Shown: positions 22,501 to 30,596 of the stretch, piece after piece | How the letters are laid out: each line of letters starts with the position of its first letter | Position numbering within the stretch: position 1 is the first letter of the stretch | DNA from: Purshia tridentata | Taxonomy: Eukaryota > Streptophyta > Magnoliopsida > Rosales > Rosaceae | Length of the DNA: 30,596 nt | NCBI GenBank assembly: GCA_003254885.1 | Contig: QANT01005914.1 | Coordinates: 1 to 30,596, forward strand | Direction of reading: 5' to 3' | Translations under genes and position numbers: made by a program | Notes under the pieces: generated by a model | What the model saw: the letters and a program-made list of their open reading frames with translations, nothing else | What the model was told of the DNA's origin: nothing | Database searches by the model: none

Positions 22501-24390
22501 CACTTTGACAAAGCATAAAAGATCCCACCTTAATCTTCATTTTGGAACTGAGCTCAAGATCACCCCTGAATATTGTAACGGGAGATATTTTCCGAGTTCT
22601 AAGAGCACCTAGCAATGAAGTTGGACTCTCAACATACACTAATTTTGCATTTGTTTTCTTTGAAAATATATCCAATAGACGATCATTCTCATCCATTATA
22701 TGTTGATCTGCTTTCCCAGTAAGCCTTCCTCTTAAGACTACACTTTCCATTCTCATGCCATTTGCATTCATATGTTCAGCAATGGTGGTGACTTGTTCTT
22801 CTTTAGTTCCCTCTTGCGGATCTTTAGTAGGAAATTGTGCATTCGTAAGCAGACAAAGACGTTTCTTTCCTTTGTTTGTTTCTGCATATTTCTTTATTAG
22901 CATATCCAACCCAACAATTATAGCATCAAGAACTACCAACAAAGTTAAGGTTCCAAAGAGATGAAAATGAGTACATAATCAAGCACAGGACAAATTTCCT
23001 TCATATAATTATGAAACATGGTGATCCTGAAAAAATGCATGTAGGAGAATAAATGAAATTTTAAGGCATACCCATACCCGCAGACATATGAACATATATG
23101 TCCATAATTATATGTAGAAAATATAGCCATCCATTACAAAGACACCCAATATTTATTATTGTCTATAGAGTTCATCTGTAAAGCTCTTATACAAAAAAGT
23201 TCACCTCTAAGGCAAACAAAATGCAATTGGAAGGATTGTGAGAATAAGGTAAGGAAAAAAAAAAATCATCAACCTTTTGAATCTCAAGAAGCATAAGAAT
23301 GGCAATATTTTATGTAGAAGGTGAAAGCCAAGAAGAAATCAGTCATTAAACTTCTACACACTAGGCTAAGCATAAATTGCCACCCACTGAAAACACTAGG
23401 AAAAAAAAAGGATACAATCACCAGCATGAGTTCCTCGTGGGAGTTGTTGTAGAGCTTCAACAAGATGTCCATCAACAACTTTGATATTTTGTAAAACCAC
23501 TACATGATCATATCCACCCACTTCCTTTGTCAGTTCATTTTCAGTGTCTGAGCAATCAGATAGCACCATTAATAAGTAATGCTCCCCAAAAAGTTACTAA
23601 AAAGTTTAAATTTATAATATAATGGAATTACTAAAACACAGCTAGCAACTAGAAATCACACACAAATTAAGTACAATGATGTTATTGCTATAACTAACTA
23701 ATTGGATAGCTAAATGGTACCTTCTGTTCCAAACAAAACAACTCCTACTTCGTCAAATTTGCTGTAAATCAGCTGCAAAATAGAAAGGGGAACAAGTAAA
23801 TAAGAATAAAATTGTAAAACTAGCATTACTCTAGAACCACCAACCATTCACAAGAAATTCGGTCACACCTTCTTCTCTATTAGCATAGAGCAAACTTTTT
23901 CTATCTCCGGGAGAGCATTGTGCATTGATGGACTGACGTCGATCAACAAAACCAACCCTTCCTGATCCCAAATACATGAAAATGTTGTTAACTTAAAAAC
24001 AAAGCCTGAAAAAAAATGACCATATTTTGGTATTAAGGAAATAAGAGTGCCCAGATTTTACTTATTACAAAAAGCAATTGCATTTCATGAAAACTGGTGG
24101 AAGGGACCCAAATTAAAGCAGACTCAAAGGGTTTTTATGTAACTGAGAGAAGTCAATAATACAGCCTTAAACCCTAAACCCTATGCAGAAACTAGCAACT
24201 CAAGTATCGTAAGAAATTGACATGTTATATTTAAAAAGGAAAAAAAAAAGAATGAGTAGTTCAGACAGTGGAATGAAGAAAAATAGCTTTTATTCACCAA
24301 ACAAAAAAAAAAATGGATAATCGCTTTTACTTGAAGAAAAAACCAGAGAGAAAAATGATTAGGAGGTTTTCTTACCTTGTTTCGAGCCAT
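19471..24390 (-). CDS. KU80: ATP-dependent DNA helicase 2 subunit KU80 (Ku heterodimer, NHEJ)
   Basis: Exons in transcript order: 24390-24376, 23961-23869, 23772-23721, 23547-23416, 22932-22529, 21773-21487, 21381-21186, 21078-20872, 20636-20469, 20394-20074, 19792-19662, 19531-19471. Together they encode 688 aa, near the 680 aa of Arabidopsis Ku80. The N-terminal vWA-type domain starts MARNKEGLVLLIDVSPSM and runs to about residue 230. The Ku beta-barrel core carries RIKGYRYGPQVIPIS, MKDVNVFIPEP and WRQGQGNVVVGVLTPNVSD. The C-terminal arm has LPASWQPNEQQQAAADDFVR and FRRHFEVKENPK, followed by the helical Ku C-terminal domain (GCILEQEPKQFNDFLHFL). Ku80 with Ku70 binds DNA ends in non-homologous end joining and protects telomeres. 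The first coding exon is only 15 nt. The last acceptor is a NAGNAG. The gene is divergent from the tRNA-Glu and DUF1499 genes. Confidence 0.97.
24169..24183. promoter_or_regulatory. Double telo-box / short interstitial telomeric repeat in KU80 intron 1
   Basis: AAACCCTAAACCCTA matches two overlapping plant telomere units (TTTAGGG on the KU80 strand). It lies in intron 1, about 210 bp downstream of the start codon. Such boxes near plant transcription starts bind TRB and related Myb proteins; function here is inferred. Confidence 0.6.
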
Positions 24391-24478
24391 TGAAGAGGGA
24401 TTGGTATTTGGTAAAGCTTGTTGTAGATAGTGTGAAATGTGAATGGTGCTGTCAGCTCAGCTGTGCTGCTCTTTGATC

Positions 24479-24485
24479 TTCCCGC
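24479..24485. promoter_or_regulatory. E2F-like motif upstream of KU80
   Basis: TTCCCGC about 90 bp upstream of the KU80 start resembles the core of E2F sites (TTTCCCGC). It is a partial match and the assignment is weak. Confidence 0.3.
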
Positions 24486-24562
24486 TTTGGGGTTGGGTTG
24501 AGAAATGGCCAAATTACGTAATGACCCTCAAATACTCGGAGCACTTATGGATTAGCATCGAA

Positions 24563-24635
24563 TCCGTTGTAGTCTAGTTGGTCAGGATATTCGGCTCTCA
24601 CCCGAAAGACCCGGGTTCAAGTCCCGGCAACGGAA
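24563..24635 (+). tRNA. trnE-CUC: tRNA-Glu (anticodon CTC)
   Basis: The 73-nt cloverleaf folds by eye. The acceptor stem pairs TCCGTTG (24563-24569) with CAACGGA (24628-24634), followed by discriminator A. The anticodon stem pairs TTCGG with CCGAA around loop CTCTCAC, with CTC at 24597-24599. The internal A box (TAGTCTAGTTGG) and B box (GGTTCAAGTCC, 24614-24624) match pol III promoters. There is no intron and no encoded CCA, as expected for a nuclear eukaryotic tRNA. It reads glutamate GAG codons. Confidence 0.97.
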
Positions 24636-24637
24636 TA

Positions 24638-24642
24638 TTTTT
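24638..24642 (+). terminator. RNA polymerase III terminator of tRNA-Glu
   Basis: A run of five T starts two bases after the discriminator position, the usual pol III stop signal. Confidence 0.8.
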
Positions 24643-25087
24643 GCTCATGCTAGTTTTTTATACGAACTCATGTCTTAATTTTTATTTTTTTTAGATAAAC
24701 AATAAACTAAATATTGCCATATTAGTGATATGAGTTGATATTTTACAATCTAAAAATTAAAGTCAGATTTTTTTGGTTGGAGCCATTTAATGAGTGGACA
24801 AGAACTCAGTGGAGTGAGTTCCCCAAGTTTGAGGCATGTGCCATTGTGCCCATATGGTGCCATCTTAAACAAGGTTTGAACAAATAAGAAATATTTTTAT
24901 GACATAATTCGATATGGTGTAATGTATATATTTCTCTGGTGACTCGTCTTCAGCCCACACAGCCACCCACATTAGGACTCTGTGAGATGCGAAATAAATG
25001 CGCGTAAACAAACAAACAAACAGGCGCTCAAAATTTCAGTATTTCACGCAGAGAACACAAAGAAACAGAGAGAGACGCACACACAAT

Positions 25088-26940
25088 ATGGCTTCTATGG
25101 CGTACCCAAGCTCCTCCTATTACTACAGGAACCACAATAAAGTGAATAGTAGCTCCACCATTCCTCTAATTGTTCTTTCTCAGCAGCAGCAGCAGCAGCA
25201 GGACAAGGACCACAAACCCACTGAGCCAGTTGGTCGAAGGTGCTCTCTCTCTCTCTCTCACACACACACACAGATCCACATGGTTATTGAACCAAAATTT
25301 CTGATCCAACATTGCAAAAAATTGAAGGGAACTAATACTGAGGAGCAGCGAATTGGCTGTGGTAGGAGCTATCTTCAACTTCAGGTACATTTCCTCTGCA
25401 TCTTAAGCTCAACCTTATCAATCTTATCTATTTCATCCATCCCTCAAACTCAGGACACTTTTGGACTGAATCTACAATATAACCTTAATTGGTGTGATTT
25501 GAGTTTTGTTGATTTAATTTGATGGGTGCAGTGGTAAAAAGCCTGATTACCTTGGGGTGCAGAAAAACCAACCAGCTTTGGCTCTTTGTCCAGCTACTAG
25601 GACTTGCATTTCAACCTCTGAGAATGTCACTGACCTCACCCATTATGCCCCTCCTTGGTATGCTACTTCTAATTCTTCTTTCATTTTATCTTTTTCTTCT
25701 TAGATAGGGAAATGGATTCAAAAGCTTTACCAACTACTTTGAGTGCCATAGTTTTCTTTCTTTCCTTTTTTGTGTTTAGTGCTCATTTTATATAATTAAG
25801 AATTCCATATCAGAAACTTTACCAACCACATTAAATACCATACTTTTTATTCTTTTGGAGTTCATTTTATTCATTAAGAATGTTCATTTTTCATATTAAA
25901 AACGAAGCCATTTTTATAGATGAATTGAACCAGCAGATGGGTAAGCAGGAGACTAGGAGGAGATTGAATCCATATCTTTAATCTGATTAGTAATTACCAC
26001 TACAAGATGGGAGATCTTAGGTATAATTCAAACCCATGCAGATGACAGTGTGGAACTTTGACCAAATTGGGGTCAAACAAGGATTGCTGTAAAGTGTATA
26101 AAGGATGGGATCATGGGACCCAAACCCAGTACTTTGTGTTTAAAACATGTTGTTTCCCTTTGCTGCATACTCACTATTTGTATAGGGCCAACTCACACCG
26201 ACCCCTTTAAGTAAAATGTGGTGCACGTGGGTTTTTTCTATTACAGGGACTACAACGGAGGACGCAATAGGAAAAAGCCAGTGAGCAGAGAGGTGGCTAT
26301 GGAGGAACTTCTCCAAGTGGTATAAAGATTTTCAAACATGTTTGGTTCTCCATCATATATGGCAACTTAGATTAAATCCTTGTAAATATGAACATTGGAC
26401 TCAATGGGCAAAGCCCAATTCTAAAACTCCATTTTGCAGATAAAATCAACAAAGCCAGACAAGTTCACACCAAAGATTATGGAGAAGAAAGATGACTATG
26501 TGCGAGTGGAATACCAATGCCCCATTCTAGGGGTAGGTTGTTTGAGTGTGAACCATAACCCCAAAGTTCCCTATCTTGATCATAACTACAGCAAAAATGC
26601 AGTCGTAAATGTGATCCATATAGTATTATTGATTGATTGAGTGGTTCTCTTGTTTTTGTGTAGTTTGTGGATGATGTTGAGTTTTGGTTCCCACCGGGCA
26701 AAGACTCAATAGTGGAGTATCGATCTGCATCCCGGTTGGGGAACTTTGATTTCGACATCAACAGAAAGAGAATCAAGGTGAACAACTAAACACTGCATAC
26801 ATACAATCTCATTTTTTGTTGCCTCTGCTTTTGCATTTACAAGTACATTATAAACTCAATTGAACTGACTCCCGATTTCATGGTAGGCGTTGCGGCAAGA
26901 GTTAGAGAACAAAGGGTGGGCTTCTAAGGACAGCTTTTGA
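25088..26940 (+). CDS. Chloroplast-targeted DUF1499 family protein
   Basis: Seven exons give 222 aa: 25088-25239, 25328-25384, 25532-25657, 26247-26319, 26440-26532, 26664-26777, 26887-26940. The DUF1499 region starts near SGKKPDYLGVQK (residue 70 onward) and includes CPATRTCISTSENVTDLTHY, APPWDYN, KPVSREVAMEELL, KFTPKIMEKKDDYVRVEY, FVDDVEFWFPPG and SIVEYRSASRLGNFDFDINR. The N-terminus is Ser-, Tyr- and Asn-rich with a poly-Gln tract (32-38), then GRRELILRSSELAVVGAIF (49-67): twin arginines before a hydrophobic stretch, which suggests plastid and perhaps thylakoid targeting. The molecular function of DUF1499 is unknown. Exon 2 was chosen by phase and because it gives this sequence; an acceptor at 25348 is also in frame. 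The microsatellite in intron 1 can be read through in frame. Confidence 0.88.
25181..25201 (+). repeat. (CAG)7 coding triplet repeat (poly-Gln)
   Basis: Seven perfect CAG codons in exon 1 of the DUF1499 gene encode Gln32-38 in the presumed transit-peptide region. Confidence 0.95.
25243..25272. repeat. Compound microsatellite (CT)8(CA)7 in DUF1499 intron 1
   Basis: The run starts 3 bp after the GT of the intron 1 donor, inside an intron of only 88 nt (25240-25327). Confidence 0.95.
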
Positions 26941-27554
26941 GAGACGCTTGCTATTATACAATAAGAAGATGATATGCAATCTGCGTTGTATTGTACCTTC
27001 AATTTTACTAAATACTCAGTCATGCAGATAGATCAACACTGAACCTCAAAGTTTCATATTACACAAATTCAATCATGTAATGATTTTTGTATTGAAGAAT
27101 GAATGAGAAGAAAACAGAAAATAACAAATGTTTGAACAAGAAAGGGGAGTGAGAGGCTGAAAAACGTTTCAATCAATTTTCCCTGAACACGATGTCTAAC
27201 AGAGATATCAAATATCTCTTACTCAGAAACCCAACAAAAGTGGTGCAATTTTATGTAAGAACCATAGAAATATACTTTTCCAAAGCACCAAACTCGAATG
27301 GATAACTCAAGACAAAGCTAATTCCATAATTCAAGTCATTATAGTTTAAATACAAGAAACTCATGTCCAATACAGGCAGCACCACTACAACATTTCTATT
27401 AAGTAGACGGTAGTTTTCTTAAACTGGAATTATCAAAAGCAAACAGTGAGGACAACGCTGACTGAAGAACTGTCTTGATTTACCACCCAAAGGTACAGCA
27501 TGAATTTCCAATTTCCGCTTTGGTCAAAACCAGCAGCATGTTTCTGGGTAGACA
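26941..27554. other. Convergent 3' region between DUF1499 and PBF1
   Basis: This 614 bp AT-rich spacer separates tail-to-tail genes and should contain both 3' UTRs. I see no supported gene, RNA or repeat in it. Confidence 0.6.
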
Positions 27555-27660
27555 TCAATCTTTCCTCAGTTCCATGTATTCGTACCGAATGCCATCAGCA
27601 TTTAGGACAACAATTTCCAGCTTGTCACCCTGTAAGACATCCATAAAACCTTTTAGAAAT

Positions 27661-27715
<55 letters not shown>

Positions 27716-29889
27716 TAATTCCTTTTTGGGCCTGAAGATGAGCTTGATATGAAAGATGGAAAAATCTGGAAAGGACCAAAAACTTACAGTGTATATATCC
27801 CTCTCAGTTGCAGATGCAAAAACGGTTTTGACCAAATCAATTGCTTCTGCTTCAGAAAGTGGTGTTACAGCATCCTGCACATATCATAAATAGTGAAAAG
27901 GGTGAATAAAAAGTTACCACTATTCTGAAGCAAATGGGTAAACTAGTAATCAAAGTCAAGAACAAACCACAGCAGGCAATAAGAGAGGGCTGGGAGACTT
28001 CAGTTGGTTATCCAAAAAAGGCATGATGAGTGTGGAACCAGAACCTTGGGCACTATATCCAACCCTCTCATAGGAACCAACAGCATCATATGTGAAGACA
28101 CAACCCTTACCTATAGTTTAGAAATTAAAATAACTTGTTAGCAGAGAGACTCTTTAACTGGGAACAAAAGCTTCTAAACTCTAATATTACCTTCATTATC
28201 AAGACCACCCAAAACATTAAAAGAATAGTACGGAAAGAACCGTTTGAAGTAAAGGGTGTTCGAAAGCAGTTGGGCCATTGCAGGGCAGCTCATTTGTTTG
28301 TTATGTTGATGCTGATAGATCTGGGAAACAATGATAACATGGATAAAATGATACATCATCAGTTCTGGAAAATGCTTCGATTTTTTGGAGTCAACGCTAC
28401 TAAATATAGCCTACGTAATTGTTGCAAACAACCAACCACTGTCTGCTACAGATGAAAAAAAAAATACAGATATAAAACAGTACTTTAATAGGATTTTTAA
28501 GCCTCACCAAATGCTTAGCTGCCAAATGCTTTTGTAAAGCTTTCACATCAGCCTGAAAACCAGAAGAGGCCATTACAGATTTGTCCGCTCTGCAAGTTCA
28601 AAAGACAAAACAATATATAAGCCCAACAACATTACTGAGGAACTGTGGTAAACAGTAAAAATCCTCTCATTAAATCAGCAAGACAACTACTAAGTGCTGA
28701 TTTAAGCCATCAGATATCAAATAAAGGATGACAATTATTTCATTCATTGAGAGCATAAGACACAATCCCCTTAAATCTATCAGAAATAGTCAGACTTTGA
28801 AACACATAACATAAGCTCGCTGCCTTTGTGCAAACAAGACCTTGTGCAAGCGTGGTTGTAGGTGAATAAAAATGCAAAAACAATTTTTACGCTTCACAAT
28901 TTGAAACAACCCAGTTGACCAATCCATTATATTTCCAAAAATTTTGATCTTACATGGTATTAGTTAACGGGAAAATCCTGGTGGAGCAAAGCAATCGTTA
29001 ATTCCCACTTCCTTCTATCAAGTAGAAGCAGAGTAGGATCGCAATTATGGTGATAGATACAAGAATTTGCTCCACATGCCAAATAAACAACCCATATGCA
29101 ATGGATAATTTTGTCACCACCTCTACGCCTATACTTCCTTAGTTTCCTAAATTTAAACCTCTTTTTGGAAAGGACAAAATATATCAATTATTAAAAATTA
29201 TTTAGCCACTATTTCTTCAAATTAAATTATTCCCCATCGTAGAAAACTTGCTTGCAAACATAATATCTTGTCATAAAATGATTATCAGCAAAACTGAAAT
29301 CATTTCAAGAAATTCCCTGAAATATTGGCCAAATTTCCAAGTTTATGGACAAAATAATTCTAACATATACTCCTAACTCCAATGTGTCTGCCCAAAAACC
29401 AATTTGACTAATCACTAAGACTGAAAGAACACACAATGTGACCCAAGTGATAATTACTCAGAAACAAAATAAAAATCAGAGAGAACCAAAAAACGGAAGA
29501 AAAAAAAATCCTAAAAGCAGTAACTAAAATACAGCAAAAGCCTCTTCAAATTTAATTATAATTAAAAATTTCTAAAGAAAAATAATAATATACATGCGAG
29601 AGAATTATAAAAGTCCGTACAGTTTGCAGATTTTGGAGTACTCGCGGGTGAGAATACTGTAACCGGTCGACATCCGAGTATCGGCAGCAACCACACAGTA
29701 ATTGGCTCCCGCAATCGCAACACAGGATCTGCAATAATCACAGAAACAATCAAATACACCCCAAAAAAAAAAAAGCAATCACTCATAACATATATACATA
29801 TATATAGAAATAGAGAGAGAGAGAGAAGGAAAGAGAGAATACCCGCCATTGTTGTCGTAGGGGGACCAGTTAGCGTGCTGCTTGGTCAT
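27555..29889 (-). CDS. PBF1: 20S proteasome subunit beta type-1 (PBF1, beta-6 position)
   Basis: Seven exons in transcript order: 29889-29843, 29728-29621, 28589-28508, 28320-28191, 28110-27968, 27874-27788, 27629-27555. They encode 223 aa, the length I recall for Arabidopsis PBF1. Family landmarks include [103 protein letters not shown] and [18 protein letters not shown]. This is the non-catalytic beta-6 ring subunit of the 20S core: the mature N-terminal threonine of catalytic subunits is absent (the site reads GGSCVAIAG). It acts in the cytosol and nucleus in ubiquitin-dependent protein breakdown. Three TGGGCC elements lie upstream, as in many plant housekeeping genes. Intron 2 is the longest (about 1 kb). 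Confidence 0.97.
27669..27714. repeat. Compound microsatellite (TG)12(AG)11 in PBF1 intron 6
   Basis: (TG)12 at 27669-27692 abuts (AG)11 at 27693-27714. On the PBF1 strand it reads (CT)11(CA)12 and ends 39 nt before the exon 7 acceptor, so part of it may act as the pyrimidine-rich tract. Confidence 0.95.
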
Positions 29890-30068
29890 GGTGGTTGGTT
29901 CGGAGACAGAGAGAGATGTCTGTAAGCAAATTTAGGGCGCGGAGCAAAGTGCGAGGTGAGCTCTGTGTAAGCTTTGCCTTTCTTCTTTCAGATCCCTCGG
30001 TGTCTTTGGCTTCAAGAAATAAATGAGGCAAACGGCGCCGTTCGGGGTATAAGGGACTAATGACTAAT

Positions 30069-30139
30069 GGCCCATATCATGCAGATTGGTGATTATATTT
30101 GGGCCTCTCTACACCGGACCAAAAAATTTTTATGGCCCA
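30069..30139 (-). promoter_or_regulatory. Three site-II elements (TGGGCC) upstream of PBF1
   Basis: TGGGCC occurs at 30100-30105 (plus strand) and as GGCCCA at 30069-30074 and 30134-30139. They lie 180-250 bp upstream of the PBF1 start codon. Site-II boxes (TGGGCY) are TCP-factor targets common in promoters of plant ribosomal, mitochondrial and proteasome genes. Confidence 0.6.
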
Positions 30140-30285
30140 GTCTATTCTGACCATCATTTACTGCTGAGTTGACCACCCTCTCACTTTTTTTCTTTTTTTT
30201 CCCTTTTTGCCCCTCTAGTAAAAAAAAAAAATTCTCTCTTCCTCCTTCCCTTACCGAACCACCCATCCTCACCTCCACCCTACTA

Positions 30286-30596
30286 CACCCAACTCAGCCA
30301 CCAGCGCGACCCTACTACATCTTCGCCTGTTTAGAAACTTTTCGACACTGGTGTACCAAAATTTTGGTGGTTATTCGACACCCTATTGTCAAACGTAGGC
30401 AGTGTTTTCGGTAAGCAACCATCGAATGAAAAATATGTGTGTTCAAAACAAGCATTCGAAGGTATTTTACCAAACATATTATTTATATTCAGTCATAAGC
30501 TGCCGAACCTTTCTGTATTTTTTGACAACATGCTACTGAATGGGTTTGGAGGGAGGTAGTGGCTGGGGTAGGGTCGCGCGATAGCTGGGTTGGGTG
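30286..30596. repeat. Inverted repeat with arms of about 30 bp reaching the window edge
   Basis: The left arm (30286-30315) begins CACCCAACTCAGC and ends GCGCGACCCTAC. The reverse complement of 30568-30596 begins CACCCAACCCAGC and ends GCGCGACCCTAC, differing by one indel and a few substitutions. About 250 bp separate the arms. The right arm may continue past the window. Confidence 0.6.

Larger units (their letters stand above)
24391..25087. other. Divergent intergenic region KU80 / DUF1499 holding a tRNA gene
   Basis: The interval of 697 bp contains the presumed KU80 promoter (only 172 bp to the tRNA), the tRNA-Glu gene with its pol III terminator, then AT-rich DNA. A purine-rich leader with (AAAC)n-like repeats at about 25006-25021 precedes the DUF1499 start codon. 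I could not place a TATA box for the DUF1499 gene with confidence. Confidence 0.6.
29890..30596. other. PBF1 upstream region and window edge
   Basis: The first roughly 250 bp are the presumed PBF1 leader and promoter, with GC-rich patches (AACGGCGCCG near 30030) and three site-II boxes. Poly-T and poly-A runs at 30185-30230 follow, then CT- and CCA-rich DNA. The final 300 bp carry an inverted repeat pair (30286-30315 and 30568-30596). No gene is supported. Confidence 0.6.

Noticed and set aside
22755..22964. Plus-strand frame across KU80 exon 5
   Set aside because: Shadow of the KU80 coding strand.
24998..25522. Continuous 174-codon frame as the complete product of the DUF1499 locus
   Set aside because: It reads through the microsatellite intron and shifts out of the frame that encodes the conserved domain; the spliced seven-exon model keeps phase to the stop codon.
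1..30596. Gene cluster or new multi-gene system
   Set aside because: The seven proteins belong to unrelated, widely conserved plant families, with mixed strands and no shared pathway.

Overview
The window is a plant nuclear segment, almost certainly from a eudicot and possibly Rosaceae. The family guess rests on remembered protein flavour, not on a search. It has intron-rich genes with AT-rich introns, plant-type proteins (A20/AN1 stress protein, FKBP43-like immunophilin, chloroplast DUF1499 protein), a nuclear tRNA-Glu, microsatellites and small foldback elements. I see no bacterial, viral or CRISPR content and no intact autonomous transposon.

Layout from left to right: a 1.27 kb AT-rich leader with two small repeat structures. 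Next is a TBL2-like WD40 gene (+, 1272-6120, 10 exons, 436 aa). A 2.4 kb gene-poor spacer leads to an intronless A20/AN1 zinc-finger SAP gene (+, 8490-8909, 139 aa). A zeta-class glutathione S-transferase follows on the minus strand (9201-12143). It is head-to-head with a nuclear FKBP43-type prolyl isomerase (+, 12644-17152, 12 exons, 579 aa), and the two share a 500 bp promoter region that holds an unresolved NNNN inside a poly-T run. After a 2.3 kb spacer with foldback DNA comes KU80 (minus, 19471-24390, 12 exons, 688 aa). Then come a tRNA-Glu(CTC), a chloroplast-targeted DUF1499 gene (+, 25088-26940, 7 exons, 222 aa) and the 20S proteasome subunit beta type-1, PBF1 (minus, 27555-29889, 7 exons, 223 aa). 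The window ends in a GC-richer edge carrying one arm pair of an inverted repeat.

The genes are unrelated housekeeping or stress genes, as is usual in plant euchromatin; they do not form an operon or joint pathway. I worked out each exon-intron model by hand from splice sites, phase continuity and family conservation. All seven close in frame, and most predicted lengths agree with what I recall of the families.

I found no convincing new biological system. The points most worth a second look are small: a GC-AG intron and a NAGNAG acceptor in FKBP43; a NAGNAG acceptor and a 17-bp duplication at the stop codon in KU80; a telomere-type box in KU80 intron 1; a readable microsatellite intron in the DUF1499 gene; an in-frame upstream start in GSTZ; three site-II boxes upstream of PBF1; and several MITE-like foldbacks.
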